A DNA stretch of 41,234 bases from Telmatospirillum sp. (GTDB taxonomy: Bacteria > Pseudomonadota > Alphaproteobacteria > Rhodospirillales > Magnetospirillaceae), in NCBI GenBank assembly GCA_009712185.1, contig WASQ01000065.1:1-41234 (forward strand). Reading direction: 5' to 3'. Both the position numbers and the translations under genes were made by a program. Each line of letters starts with the position of its first letter. Position 1 is the first letter of the stretch. Positions 7,887-17,174 of this stretch are shown here, piece after piece. The notes beneath the pieces were generated by a model. That model made no database searches. It was given only the letters and a program-made list of their open reading frames with translations, and was not told the origin of the DNA.

Positions 7887-8444
7887 ATGAGCGTGCCCGC
7901 CCCGCCTCCCCCGACCGAAAACACAATGTCCGGAGACCGGGCCGCGATGGCCGACGCCTTTTCAACCTATTACGGCCTGCTGAAGGGGTTTTTCACACGC
8001 CACAAACTGCCGCGCGAAGACGCCGAGGACTGCGTCAGCGAAGTCTATGCCCGGCTTCTGGCGCTGAACGCCCGCCGCCCCGGAATCGAAAGCTGGCGCT
8101 CCGCCCTGCTTTGCGTCGCCAACAGCGTCATGGTGGACCGGCATCGCCGGGATGCGGTGCGGCAGCGCGGCCACCATGTTCCGATCGACGACGACCTTGC
8201 CGAGACCGCGGACCCCCAGGCGGTCACGCCCGAGATGCAGACCGCCCAGCGCGAGGAGCTGAGAGAGGTCTGGCGCATCCTGGAACGGCTGGATCCGGAC
8301 TGCCGCAATGCCTTTTTGATGGCGCGCGTCGAAGGATATGCGCATAAGGAGATCGCGCGAAGGCTGGAGATCAGCACCGTCGCCGTTGGCCGACATATCG
8401 AGCGCGCGCTTTATGAGCTGGCGCGCCACGCTGGGAATTTTTGA
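7887..8444 (+). CDS. ECF sigma factor, FecI-type, partner of the downstream FecR
   Basis: 185-residue ECF sigma factor if started at 7887 (AGGTAGAG upstream); an in-frame ATG at 7863 would add eight residues. Region 2 is FSTYYGLLKGFFTRHKLP with DAEDCVSEVYARLLAL. Region 4 is WRILERLDPDCRNAFLMARV, then YAHKEIARRLEISTVAVGRH as recognition helix and IERALYEL. These patterns match sigma factors paired with FecR-type regulators. It is followed with almost no gap by the FecR gene and then by an STN-bearing TonB receptor: the classic cell-surface-signalling order. The ligand-loaded receptor signals through FecR to free the sigma factor, which should activate the receptor genes on both sides. The targets are inferred from position. 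Confidence 0.88.
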   Translation: MSVPAPPPPTENTMSGDRAAMADAFSTYYGLLKGFFTRHKLPREDAEDCVSEVYARLLALNARRPGIESWRSALLCVANSVMVDRHRRDAVRQRGHHVPIDDDLAETADPQAVTPEMQTAQREELREVWRILERLDPDCRNAFLMARVEGYAHKEIARRLEISTVAVGRHIERALYELARHAGNF

Positions 8445-8449
8445 CGACG

Positions 8450-9439
8450 ATGTCCTTTGAGGAAAATGATGACAGGGCTTTGCGGGAAGCCTCGGAATGG
8501 ATGTCCAGAATAACCGGAGGCAGCCTGTCCTGGCGGGACCGGAAAGCGCTGAAGCAGTGGCTGGATGCCGATACCGCGCATGTGAAGGCGATCAACGCCG
8601 TCGAGGCTGAATGGCGCAAAAGCGGCCGCCTGGCGGCGGCCCAGGCGGCGAGAAAGCCGCGCCGGGACCTGATGGCGCTGTTGTTCGAATTTCGCGGCAC
8701 CACGCGTCTGCGCGTCGCGGCGGCCGCGGCAATCTCGGTGGCGCTTGCCGTCATCGTCTTCCTCCACCCCTTCCGGGAAACCGAGATCATCGAGACCGCC
8801 GTCGGCGAGACGCGCCTTGTCACGCTGCCCGACGGCAGCCGGATCCGGCTGAATACCGACAGCCGGGTCGCCGTCACCACCGACCTCTCCGACCGTTTCG
8901 CGACGCTGGAAAAGGGCGAGGCGGAATTCACGGTGTCGCACCGGTTCTGGAGCCCGTTCCATGTCGATACCGGGACTGTCCGCATCCGTGTCACCGGAAC
9001 CCATTTTCTGGTGCGGACGGAAGAGGGCCGCACGGAGACCTATCTGGTCAATGGCGGAATCGAACTGCGCGATCCCGTCAGCCGGGCGTCGCTTGCCAAG
9101 CTGGAACCGGGCAGCCGGGCCATCGTCGGCGCCGGCGGCAAAGTCGATATCGAGAAAAGCGACGGCATCCGGGAAACCGCCTGGATCAACGGCAATCTGA
9201 TGTTCGACCGGACGCCGCTGGGCGACGCCCTGACCGAATTCCAGCGTTATGCGCCCGTGACGGTTTCCGTCAAGCCCGCCGAGCTCAGGGCGCTCAAGGT
9301 CAGCGGCGTCTATCACAGCAACGATCTGTTCGGCTTTCTTGAGACCCTGGCAAGCCTCAATCCGGTCAGGATCATCAAGACATCGCACGACAAGGTCCTG
9401 GTCGAGGGCCTGCCGGCGCCGGACGGCCACATCCCATGA
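8450..9439 (+). CDS. FecR family anti-sigma / signal-transfer protein
   Basis: 329 residues from the ATG at 8450. A TTG nine bases earlier overlaps the sigma gene's stop but has a GGGAA site placed too close, so 8450 is preferred. The N-terminal cytoplasmic part (about 5-60: ASEWMSRITGGSLSWRDRKA) resembles DUF4880 and would bind the sigma factor. One transmembrane helix lies near residues 85-105 (RVAAAAAISVALAVIVFL). The periplasmic FecR domain follows (ETRLVTLPDGSRIRLNTDS, VTGTHFLVRTEEG), then a C-terminal DUF4974/STN-like segment (FDRTPLGDALTEFQRYAPV, KVSGVYHSNDLFGFLETLA) that contacts the receptor STN domain. It carries the signal from the outer-membrane receptor to the ECF factor. It lies just before the STN receptor gene (26-base gap). 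Confidence 0.9.
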   Translation: MSFEENDDRALREASEWMSRITGGSLSWRDRKALKQWLDADTAHVKAINAVEAEWRKSGRLAAAQAARKPRRDLMALLFEFRGTTRLRVAAAAAISVALAVIVFLHPFRETEIIETAVGETRLVTLPDGSRIRLNTDSRVAVTTDLSDRFATLEKGEAEFTVSHRFWSPFHVDTGTVRIRVTGTHFLVRTEEGRTETYLVNGGIELRDPVSRASLAKLEPGSRAIVGAGGKVDIEKSDGIRETAWINGNLMFDRTPLGDALTEFQRYAPVTVSVKPAELRALKVSGVYHSNDLFGFLETLASLNPVRIIKTSHDKVLVEGLPAPDGHIP

Positions 9440-9465
9440 TGCGCTGACCCGCCAACCGGGACCTG

Positions 9466-12400
9466 ATGCGAAAGAGGCGACAAAAGCAGGACCACCGTCG
9501 CAAAAGCACCATCAGGCCGGTTCCGGCGATTTTCACTGCAATATTTCTGACATGCCCGGTTCCCCTCCTGGCGGCGGAGACCTCCCCTCTTCACCCGGTG
9601 CCAGCCGGCGACCTGGCCGATGCCCTTCGCCGGCTTGCCCTGGACAGCGGCCGTAATCTTCTGGTCATCAGTGATGAGGTGCGGGGCCGGACGACCGGCG
9701 GCAGCCGTGAGGGGGCCGCAATCGAGGACGCCCTGACACAGATTCTGAAGGGGACCGGCCTCGGCTTCCGCCTTCTCCCGAACGGCGCCATCTCAGTCTT
9801 TCCCCTTGCCGACAGACATGCGCGGGCCGACGCCCCGGCTCCGGCCGAGCCCCCGCCGGGTCCGCTCCATGAAATCCAGTCCCTGGAGATTTTTGCCGAC
9901 CGCTTTCCCGATCCGGCGGCCCGGTTCGCCTGGAACGAGACCGGACCGGCGGTCCTGCTGACGCCAGGCGATATCGCGCGCGCGCCCGACGGCACCGTGG
10001 CCGAAGCGCTGGCCCGGCTTCCCGGCAGCGGTGTCGCGCTGACGACGCTCGATCATTATCTGGGCGGGGGCGATACCGCGGCGCGCGGCCAGGGGGGGTT
10101 CGTCAGTATCCGCGGGATGGACTCCGAGTACAACGTCACCCTGATCAATGGAGTCAACGCCGCGCAAAGCATGCCCTACAGCCGCCAGATGAGCCTGTCG
10201 CTGATGCCGCCCCAGGGATTGTCCGGCATCGTCGTCCGCAAAACCTCGGGTGCCGACATGGATGGGGACGCGATTGGTGGAACCATCGATTTCCGGACAC
10301 CGACCGCCTTCGACAGCGACCGACCCTTCACGCGCATCACCACCCAGGGGCAGATTGCCGATCGTGCCCTCGATTACCACCTGGATGCGGGGGGTGGCGG
10401 CGTCCAGGTGGAGACGTCGCAACGCCCGGGACCGGCCGTCGGGATTTATCTGACGGGCTATTACGACCAGCGGAACTTCACCACCAGCGAGCTGGACTGG
10501 CAATCCGGCGACTTCGGATACCGGCTGTCCGACGGCCGGGGCAACAGCGCGCAGGGACTTTCCCCCGGGTCCAATCTCGTTCTGGGCGCAGTCAACCCGC
10601 AGTTCACCACCGGCACCATCGAACGCTACGGCGGAAACGCCTCCCTCGACTGGCGGGGAGACAACAACAGCGCCTATTGGCGGGGAACCTACGGTTACGC
10701 CTCGACACGCCAGAACATTTACCAGATCGGCTTGCAAAGCCGGGGACTTGTCAGCGCCACGCCCCTGCCCGGCGGTCAGGTCCTGCATGAGACGACGGAC
10801 GCCCAGCTTCATTACTGGTTCGAGACCAATCCGGAGCTTGCGGAACTGGTAACCCAGACGGTCGGCGGAACGTCACGTCAGGGATCTGTGACCGCCGATT
10901 ACAGTGCTTTTTTCAGCTACGGCCAGAATTCCAAGCCCGACCACATCGAAACAAGCTGGGGGATCGAAAATCCGTCGGACAACACGACCTATATCGGCGC
11001 GCTGGGCACCCCGCTCACCCTCTCCTGGTCCGGCCGCTATCCGGTTCCGGCCCTGACGGCGGCACAGCGGGCGATGATCGCCGACCCGTCATCCTACCGG
11101 GTCCACAACCAGGGCGAACTCAACAGCATGGAAAGCACCCAGCGCAAGGGCGGCGCGCGGTTCGACGTCACGGTGGAGACGAACGCCGGCATTCTCGACC
11201 GGGTGCGCTTCGGCGGAAAATATGTGGCCTCGCGCCGGGCGATCAGCGACCGGGACTGGAATGTTCCCCTGTTCGCCCGGGGCCAGACGCTGGCCGACGT
11301 GACCCTGTCCGGGGCGCCGGTGATCACACGGACGCTGCCCGCGGTGATCCCGGGCCGCTATTCCTTTCCGGTTCCGCTCCTCGACGGCGACCGGCTTCTG
11401 GCCGCCGCGCTTGCCCGTCGTCCGGCGTTATCCCCGGACGAGGAGAACGGCAACAGCATGGATGGCACGGAGACGGTGGCGGCCGGCTATGCCATGGCCG
11501 GCCTGCGGATCGGAGCACTGGAGATCCTGCCGGGTGTCCGGTTCGAGAGCAGCACCATCGGAACCCGCTTCTGGGACGCCGGGGCGCCCGACCCCTTGCG
11601 GCATCACTGGGGAACATCTCATACGGCCTATGACGAGTTGCTACCCAGTCTGTTCATCAACGCCCGGCCGACGGAGGATCTCCTGCTCAGGGCCGGGATC
11701 TGGACCAGTTACGCCCGCCCCGCCTTCTTTCAACTGGGTGGCGGCACCCAGACCTCCGTCAGTCCGGATGGCGGCGTCACCATCGCCGAAGGCAATCCCC
11801 ATCTGCGTCCGGTCGAAGCGACCAATTTCGATCTGGCGGCGGAATGGCGCGGCCCCAAGGGCGGACATCTGTCCGTCGCAGGATATCTGAAACAGATGAG
11901 CCACTACCTCTACAACAGCGGCGATTCCTACCTCACCGGAACCACCACCAATCTGGGCAGCCTCAGCATCTCGCGGCCGGAAAACGGTGGCAGCGCCCGG
12001 GTCCTCGGGGTCGAACTGGCCGCCAGCCAGACGGCCGTCTGGGCCCCGCCGCCGTTCGACGGGCTCGGCATCGCCGGCAACATCACATTGCAAAACAGCG
12101 CCGCCCATCTCAACGATCCCCTCCTGGGGCGGACCAATCCGATGCAGGGCACACCCGGGATGCTCGCCAATCTGTCGCTGTTTCTGGAGCGGGACGGCCT
12201 GATGGCCTGTCTCTCATGGCGCTACAGCGGCGCCTATGTCGAACAATATGGTGAATGGGGCAGCGGCTATTTCGGCACGGCCATGAACGGCAGCGCACTC
12301 AATAAATGGGTTCATCCCTCGGACAGCCTGGACGTCACCATCCGCTACAGATTGTCCCCGTCGGTGGAGGTCAGCGCCGCCGCCGCCAATCTCCTGGGCG

Positions 12401-12501
12401 GCGACGCCTACTATTCCACCATCGGCAGGACCTCGGGAACCGTGGCACAGATCATCAATGCCGGGCGGGTGTTCCGCAGTGGCCTCATCGTCACCTTCTG
12501 A
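9466..12501 (+). CDS. TonB-dependent receptor with N-terminal STN signalling domain
   Basis: 1011-residue outer-membrane transducer. A basic N-region and hydrophobic core (about residues 19-36) form the export signal. The STN domain follows (about 45-115: VPAGDLADALRRLALDSGRN, then GLGFRLLPNGAISVFPL); in FecA-like systems this domain docks on FecR. The plug lies at about 160-290 (GDIARAPDGTVAEALARLPG, IRGMDSEYNVTLINGVNAAQ, GADMDGDAIGGTIDFRTPTA). The beta barrel ends in phenylalanine (LIVTF). Position after sigma and FecR genes supports a sensing role. It is a paralogue of the STN-less receptor at 4854-7613: both have a 'DGDAIGG' plug motif and the terminal TIGR signature. Ligand unknown. No haem- or siderophore-specific neighbours are present, so iron is not implied. 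Confidence 0.92.
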   Translation: MRKRRQKQDHRRKSTIRPVPAIFTAIFLTCPVPLLAAETSPLHPVPAGDLADALRRLALDSGRNLLVISDEVRGRTTGGSREGAAIEDALTQILKGTGLGFRLLPNGAISVFPLADRHARADAPAPAEPPPGPLHEIQSLEIFADRFPDPAARFAWNETGPAVLLTPGDIARAPDGTVAEALARLPGSGVALTTLDHYLGGGDTAARGQGGFVSIRGMDSEYNVTLINGVNAAQSMPYSRQMSLSLMPPQGLSGIVVRKTSGADMDGDAIGGTIDFRTPTAFDSDRPFTRITTQGQIADRALDYHLDAGGGGVQVETSQRPGPAVGIYLTGYYDQRNFTTSELDWQSGDFGYRLSDGRGNSAQGLSPGSNLVLGAVNPQFTTGTIERYGGNASLDWRGDNNSAYWRGTYGYASTRQNIYQIGLQSRGLVSATPLPGGQVLHETTDAQLHYWFETNPELAELVTQTVGGTSRQGSVTADYSAFFSYGQNSKPDHIETSWGIENPSDNTTYIGALGTPLTLSWSGRYPVPALTAAQRAMIADPSSYRVHNQGELNSMESTQRKGGARFDVTVETNAGILDRVRFGGKYVASRRAISDRDWNVPLFARGQTLADVTLSGAPVITRTLPAVIPGRYSFPVPLLDGDRLLAAALARRPALSPDEENGNSMDGTETVAAGYAMAGLRIGALEILPGVRFESSTIGTRFWDAGAPDPLRHHWGTSHTAYDELLPSLFINARPTEDLLLRAGIWTSYARPAFFQLGGGTQTSVSPDGGVTIAEGNPHLRPVEATNFDLAAEWRGPKGGHLSVAGYLKQMSHYLYNSGDSYLTGTTTNLGSLSISRPENGGSARVLGVELAASQTAVWAPPPFDGLGIAGNITLQNSAAHLNDPLLGRTNPMQGTPGMLANLSLFLERDGLMACLSWRYSGAYVEQYGEWGSGYFGTAMNGSALNKWVHPSDSLDVTIRYRLSPSVEVSAAAANLLGGDAYYSTIGRTSGTVAQIINAGRVFRSGLIVTF

Positions 12502-12530
12502 CCGGACCGACCCGCCCTGGCCGTCCGGCC

Positions 12531-15128
12531 TCACAAGGTCACGCGTCCGACCGGCTGGCCGTTGACGATCAGTCCCTTGTCGTCGGCGCCGATCATCACG
12601 GTCTGACCGTCCTGAATCCGCCCCTCCAGCAACTGGGAGGCCAGCGGGTTCTGCAACGCGCGCTGAATCACGCGCTTCAGGGGCCGTGCGCCATAGACCG
12701 GATCATAACCGGCGCCCGCCAGCCATTCCCGCGCCGCCGGATCAAGGCTGAGGTCGATCTTGCGATCGGTCAGCAGTTTGCCAAGCCTTGCAAGCTGGAT
12801 ATCGACGATCGCATCCATCTGCGCGCGCGACAGCCGGCGGAACAGCAGGATTTCGTCGAGCCGGTTCAGGAATTCCGGGCGGAAGGCGGCCCGCACATAC
12901 TCCATGACCTGATCGCGCACCGCGTCGGTCTCGGTTCCGTCCTCCTGCGCCGCCAGAACCTCGGCCCCCAGGTTGGAGGTCAACACGATGACGGTGTTGC
13001 GGAAGTCGACGGTCCGGCCCTGACCGTCGGTCAGACGACCGTCATCCAGAACCTGGAGCAGCACATTGAAGACGTCGGGATGCGCCTTCTCGACTTCGTC
13101 GAACAGGATCACCTGGTAGGGACGGCGGCGAACCGCCTCGGTCAGGGCGCCCCCCTCCTCATAGCCGACATAACCGGGGGGCGCGCCGATCAGGCGGGCC
13201 ACGGAGTGTTTCTCCATATATTCCGACATGTCGATCCGGATCATCGCCTGCTCGTCGTCGAACAGGAACTCCGCCAGCGCCTTGGGCAGCTCCGTCTTGC
13301 CGACGCCGGGCGGCCCCAGGAACAGGAAGCTGCCGATCGGACGATTGGGATCCTGAAGCCCGGCCCGCGCACGCCGGACCGCGTTGGAGACGGCAATCAC
13401 CGCCTCATCCTGGCCGATCACGCGACGGCGCAGACCGTCCTCCATATGCAGAAGCTTGGCCCGTTCGCCCTCCAGCATCTTGTCGACCGGGATGCCGGTC
13501 CAGCGCGACACCACCCCGGCAATGGTCTCCTCCGTGACCGCCTCGTTCAGAAGTTGATTGCCGTCACGGCCATCGGCCTGGGACAGACGCCGCTCAAGAT
13601 CGGGAATCACTCCGTAGAGCAGTTCGCCCGCCCGCTCATACTGTCCTTCGCGCTGCGCGATCTCGACCTCGGACCGCGCCTGATCCAGGCGTTCCTTGAT
13701 TTTGGTGGCCTGGGCCAGCCCGTCCTTCTCGGCTCGCCAGCGGGCGGTCATCTCGGCAGACTGGCCTTCAAGCTCGGCCAGATCCTCCTGCAGCCGGGCC
13801 AGCCGGTCCTGCGACGCGGGATCGGGTTCCTTTTTCAGGGCCTCGCGCTCGATCTTGAGCTGCACGATCCGGCGGTCCAGTTCATCGAGATCCTCCGGTT
13901 TGGAATCCACCTCCATACGAAGACGGCTGGCGGCCTCGTCCACCAGATCGATCGCCTTGTCGGGCAGGAAGCGGTCCGTGATGTAGCGGTTCGACAGCGT
14001 GGCGGCCGCCACCAGCGCGGCGTCGCCGATCCTGACGCCGTGGTGCAGCTCGTACTTCTCCTTGATACCGCGCAGGATCGAGATGGTGTCCTCGACGGTC
14101 GGCTCGCTCACGAAGACGGGCTGGAAGCGGCGCGCCAGGGCGGCGTCCTTCTCAACATGCTTGCGATATTCAGCCAGCGTGGTGGCGCCGACGCAATGAA
14201 GCTCTCCCCGGGCCAACGCCGGTTTCAGCAGATTGGAGGCGTCCATCGACCCTTCGGCGGCGCCCGCGCCGACCAACGTATGCATCTCGTCGATGAACAG
14301 GATGACTTCGCCGGCGGCCGCGGTGACCTCGCTCAGCACGGCCTTCAGGCGTTCCTCGAATTCTCCGCGGAATTTCGCACCGGCCACCAGGGCGCCCAGG
14401 TCGAGGCTCAGGAGGCGTTTGTCCTTCAGACTTTCCGGGACGTCGCCATTGACGATGCGCAGCGCCAGCCCCTCGACGATCGCGGTCTTGCCCACCCCGG
14501 GCTCTCCGATCAGAACCGGATTGTTCTTGGTCCTGCGCGACAGGACCTGAATGGTCCGGCGGATTTCCTCGTCACGCCCGATCACCGGATCGAGCTTGCC
14601 ATCGCGCGCAACCTGGGTCAGGTCCCGGGCATATTTCTTAAGGGCGTCATAGCCTTCCTCGGCGGTGGCGCTGTTGGCGGTCCGCCCCTTGCGGATGTCC
14701 GAGATGGCCTTGTTGAGCGCCTGCGCGGTCACGCCCGCCGCCGCCAGCGCCTTTGCCGCCGGCGTTCCCGCCGCCATGGAGATCGCGAGCAGCAACCGCT
14801 CCACCGTCACGAAGGAATCGCCTGACTTTTCCGCGATCTGGCGCGCCTGGTCGAAAAGCCTGGCCGTGGCGGGATCCTCATAGACATGGCCGGCACCGGC
14901 GCCCTCCACCCGGGGAATGCGTCCCAGGGCCGCCTCGACCTCACGCAGGGCCTTGGCCGGATCGCCTCCGGCGGACCGGATCAGGTTGGCGGCCAGTCCC
15001 TCCCGGTCATCCAGGAGGACCTTCAGCAGATGTTCCGGTGTCAGTCGCTGGTGATCACTGCGCAATGCCAGGGAATGCGCCGCCTGGACGAATCCTTTGG
15101 AGCGCTCGGTGAACTTTTCGAATTCCAT
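12531..15128 (-). CDS. clpB: ATP-dependent disaggregase ClpB
   Basis: 865-residue cytoplasmic Hsp100 chaperone that, with DnaK, extracts polypeptides from heat-induced aggregates. Family length is about 860. The start at 15128 ([13 protein letters not shown]) matches ClpB N-termini and has GAGG eleven bases upstream; an upstream in-frame ATG has that site too close. Order: Clp N-domain (1-145), AAA1 with Walker A GEPGVGKT near 208, the coiled-coil middle domain (about 400-530, [19 protein letters not shown]), and AAA2 with Walker [18 protein letters not shown] near 607, sensor and C-terminal domain ([19 protein letters not shown]). The gene has a sigma32-like promoter and a leader hairpin upstream. 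It converges on the STN receptor gene, with only 29 bases between stops; that gap holds a possible stem CCGGAC / GTCCGG (12502-12528) without a T run. Confidence 0.97.
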   Translation of the reverse strand: MEFEKFTERSKGFVQAAHSLALRSDHQRLTPEHLLKVLLDDREGLAANLIRSAGGDPAKALREVEAALGRIPRVEGAGAGHVYEDPATARLFDQARQIAEKSGDSFVTVERLLLAISMAAGTPAAKALAAAGVTAQALNKAISDIRKGRTANSATAEEGYDALKKYARDLTQVARDGKLDPVIGRDEEIRRTIQVLSRRTKNNPVLIGEPGVGKTAIVEGLALRIVNGDVPESLKDKRLLSLDLGALVAGAKFRGEFEERLKAVLSEVTAAAGEVILFIDEMHTLVGAGAAEGSMDASNLLKPALARGELHCVGATTLAEYRKHVEKDAALARRFQPVFVSEPTVEDTISILRGIKEKYELHHGVRIGDAALVAAATLSNRYITDRFLPDKAIDLVDEAASRLRMEVDSKPEDLDELDRRIVQLKIEREALKKEPDPASQDRLARLQEDLAELEGQSAEMTARWRAEKDGLAQATKIKERLDQARSEVEIAQREGQYERAGELLYGVIPDLERRLSQADGRDGNQLLNEAVTEETIAGVVSRWTGIPVDKMLEGERAKLLHMEDGLRRRVIGQDEAVIAVSNAVRRARAGLQDPNRPIGSFLFLGPPGVGKTELPKALAEFLFDDEQAMIRIDMSEYMEKHSVARLIGAPPGYVGYEEGGALTEAVRRRPYQVILFDEVEKAHPDVFNVLLQVLDDGRLTDGQGRTVDFRNTVIVLTSNLGAEVLAAQEDGTETDAVRDQVMEYVRAAFRPEFLNRLDEILLFRRLSRAQMDAIVDIQLARLGKLLTDRKIDLSLDPAAREWLAGAGYDPVYGARPLKRVIQRALQNPLASQLLEGRIQDGQTVMIGADDKGLIVNGQPVGRVTL

Positions 15129-15156
15129 GACTCTCATTCCTCTTTCATGACGAAAT

Positions 15157-15181
15157 CCGCCGGCTCCTCTCGGAGGCCGCC
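15157..15181 (-). promoter_or_regulatory. GC-rich leader hairpin in the clpB 5' untranslated region
   Basis: On the minus strand the leader reads GGCGGCCTCC-GAGA-GGAGCCGGCGG in pieces. CTCC pairs with GGAG around a GAGA loop, a GNRA tetraloop, and the stem extends with G/C pairs and one bulge. It lies about 30 bases upstream of the clpB start, between promoter and ribosome binding site. It could stabilise the mRNA or modulate translation. No function is proven. Confidence 0.4.
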
Positions 15182-15204
15182 GATGAATTCCTCGGGGATG
15201 CAAT

Positions 15205-15234
15205 TTATATGGACCGGAGAGGACGTCGCGCAAG
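15205..15234 (-). promoter_or_regulatory. Sigma32-like heat-shock promoter of clpB
   Basis: On the minus strand CTTG (15234-15231) is followed 18 bases later by CCATATAA (15212-15205). This resembles the alphaproteobacterial heat-shock promoter pattern (CTTG, 17-18 bp, C-C/T-TAT-like). It sits about 77 bp upstream of the clpB start. An overlapping sigma70 reading (TTGCGC, 18 bp, TATAAA) is also possible. clpB is a standard sigma32 target in proteobacteria. Confidence 0.55.
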
Positions 15235-15454
15235 TAAACCACACGCCACCGCCCCTTCCGCCGCGCCAAGTCCACCATTTGTACTTTAAAATACAAAAGT
15301 CCAATACACTCAATGGGCCAAAGTCTCACCAGCAGGCAAAATCATATTTTCGAATGATTACTCACGGATTGTCATACGCGGTTAATCATTATCCGTTGAA
15401 AAGTGCCAAAAAAAATATAAAGATACTGAGGTCGACCGATCGAAGGAGACGCCA

Positions 15455-17155
15455 TTGCCGACCAATGCGCCTCAATTCAAGCGGGACAAGGACCGCTTCG
15501 TCGCCTTTTCGTTCTGCTGGGCCGACCTCCTGTTCGAGGTCGACCCCTGCTTCGATATCGTCTTCGCGGCCGGGCCGACCGATGCCTACATCGGCGCGGC
15601 CGCGGACAGCCTGACCGGCCGGTCGATTTATGATTTCGTCGCCCCGGGCGACGTTCCGCTTTTCAGTCAGATGCTGAAATATGCCCTGCGCTTCGGACGG
15701 GTCAGCAATGACGGAATCCGTCTCAAAAGACCGGATGGCGGGCTGTTCAACATGTCGGTGACCGGGTACTGCATCGACGGAGCGGGCAGCAATTTCTTCC
15801 TGGCGATGCGTCGTCAGGCCTGGGACGGCGCCATGGACGGGGACGGCAGAACCGCGCATGGACTTTACCGCACGCGGGTCTTCAGCCAGCTCGCCACCGA
15901 ACGGATCAAGCGCCTGAAGGCGGCCGGCGCCGGAACCAGCCTGACGCTGGTGGCCCTGCCCGGACTGGGGCAGATCTGCCGTTCCCTGGACCCCGAGGGA
16001 CAGGAACGGCTGCGCCAGAAGGTGGGCGATACGCTGAGGGCGGGATCCGTGGCGGGAGACACGGTGGCCGAGGTCTCGGACGGCCATTATTCGGTCCTGC
16101 ATGACTCCGAGAGCGACCTGACGGGAGCCATCGATCATATCGAAAGCATGCCGCGGTCGATCGATCCCCGCGGCTCGGGGCTCATGGGGGAGACCGCGAC
16201 CGTGGTTCTCGATCAGAAGACGGATTCAATCGCGGAAGAGGATCTGGCGAACGGGCTGCTTTATATGATGGCGCGGTTTCGCGACCGTCAGGGAACCAAT
16301 TTCAACATCCGGTCGTTATCGACCAATATGGCGTCGATCTGCGAAACCGCCGCCAAGGAGGTCAACGAATTCCGGACCATGATCGCGAACGGGCGCTTCA
16401 GCGCGGCGCTTCAACCGATCATCGATATCACCTCGGGCGACATCCATCATTACGAGGCCCTGTGCCGTTTCCACAATGCGGGCCCGGAAGCGTCGCCCTA
16501 TCAGACGATCTGCTTTGCCGAGGAAACGGGAATGATTCACCTGTTCGACCTCGCCATGGCGAGAAAGGTCATCGGTCTGTTGTCGGCCATCGGCGAGGAG
16601 GCGCAGACCCGCGTGGCCGTCAATGTTTCCGGGCATTCGGTCGGCGTCCCCGCCTATGTCGAGCAATTGCACGAACTGCTCCGCAACAATGTGTGGACCA
16701 GGGGACGGTTGCTGTTCGAGATCACCGAGTCTTCCCGGATGTCCGATCTGTCCACGGCCAACAGCTTCATCCAGTCCCTGCGCAAAGAAGGTTATGAGGT
16801 CTCGCTCGACGACTTCGGGGCCGGCGCCGCCTCCTTCCAATATCTCAGCAGCCTGGAGGTGGATGTGGTGAAGCTGGATGGCAGCGCCATCCGCAATGCC
16901 GAAAAGGCGGAAAAGGGGCGCGCCTTCCTCACCGCCCTGACCGAGCTTTGCCGCCGTCTCGGGGTCAAGACGATCGCCGAAATGATCGATACCCCCGAAC
17001 GGTTCAATTTCTGCCGCGAATGCGGATGCGACTTCGTGCAGGGTTATCTGTTCGGAAAGCCGTCGACCGACATCCGTGTCTTCAAATCCCTGCCCCACGG
17101 CAATCTGTTCCGGGTCCAGCGCTGGGAAAATGCCAGCCGCGGACGACGGGCCTGA
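15455..17155 (+). CDS. PAS / degenerate GGDEF / EAL protein, predicted c-di-GMP phosphodiesterase
   Basis: 566-residue cytoplasmic protein. It uses a TTG start supported by AAGGAG seven bases upstream. An N-terminal PAS-like domain lies at about 20-120 (SLTGRSIYDFVAPGDVPLF, then RLKRPDGGLFNMSVTG). A GGDEF-like segment (about 140-240) has lost its motif: VAEVSDGHYSVL stands where RxGGDEFxxL is expected, so it cannot make c-di-GMP. The EAL domain (about 310-555) keeps most catalytic residues: EALCRF for EAL(L)R, VAVNVSG, LLFEITES, SLDDFGAG, VVKLDG, TIAEMID and DFVQGYLFGKP. The usual TIAEGVE is changed to TIAEMID, so activity should be tested. There are no transmembrane helices. It stands alone between clpB (divergent) and the CDF gene (convergent). 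Confidence 0.85.
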   Translation: MPTNAPQFKRDKDRFVAFSFCWADLLFEVDPCFDIVFAAGPTDAYIGAAADSLTGRSIYDFVAPGDVPLFSQMLKYALRFGRVSNDGIRLKRPDGGLFNMSVTGYCIDGAGSNFFLAMRRQAWDGAMDGDGRTAHGLYRTRVFSQLATERIKRLKAAGAGTSLTLVALPGLGQICRSLDPEGQERLRQKVGDTLRAGSVAGDTVAEVSDGHYSVLHDSESDLTGAIDHIESMPRSIDPRGSGLMGETATVVLDQKTDSIAEEDLANGLLYMMARFRDRQGTNFNIRSLSTNMASICETAAKEVNEFRTMIANGRFSAALQPIIDITSGDIHHYEALCRFHNAGPEASPYQTICFAEETGMIHLFDLAMARKVIGLLSAIGEEAQTRVAVNVSGHSVGVPAYVEQLHELLRNNVWTRGRLLFEITESSRMSDLSTANSFIQSLRKEGYEVSLDDFGAGAASFQYLSSLEVDVVKLDGSAIRNAEKAEKGRAFLTALTELCRRLGVKTIAEMIDTPERFNFCRECGCDFVQGYLFGKPSTDIRVFKSLPHGNLFRVQRWENASRGRRA

Positions 17156-17174
17156 CGGAGGGGCCCGGGGATGA

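Larger units (their letters stand above)
15129..15454. other. AT-rich divergent intergenic region between clpB and the EAL gene
   Basis: No gene is seen here. The right half (about 15270-15425) is strikingly AT-rich for this window, which is typical of promoter DNA. It holds the clpB promoter and leader hairpin (entries below), an inverted repeat TTTGTA-N8-TACAAA (15276-15295), and, for the rightward gene, a possible TTGAAA (15396-15401) before an A-rich tract and TATAAAG. The spacing of that pair is short (14 bp to TATAAA or 16 to TAAAGA), so the rightward promoter is only a suggestion. Confidence 0.5.

Noticed and set aside
12306-14825. 839-codon open frame on the plus strand opposite clpB
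   Set aside because: It is antisense to an unmistakable clpB, has no recognisable domain and reflects GC-rich codon structure.
12531-15329. Longer start for ClpB (932 residues)
   Set aside because: The extension runs through the promoter and leader hairpin; MEFEKF is the family N-terminus.
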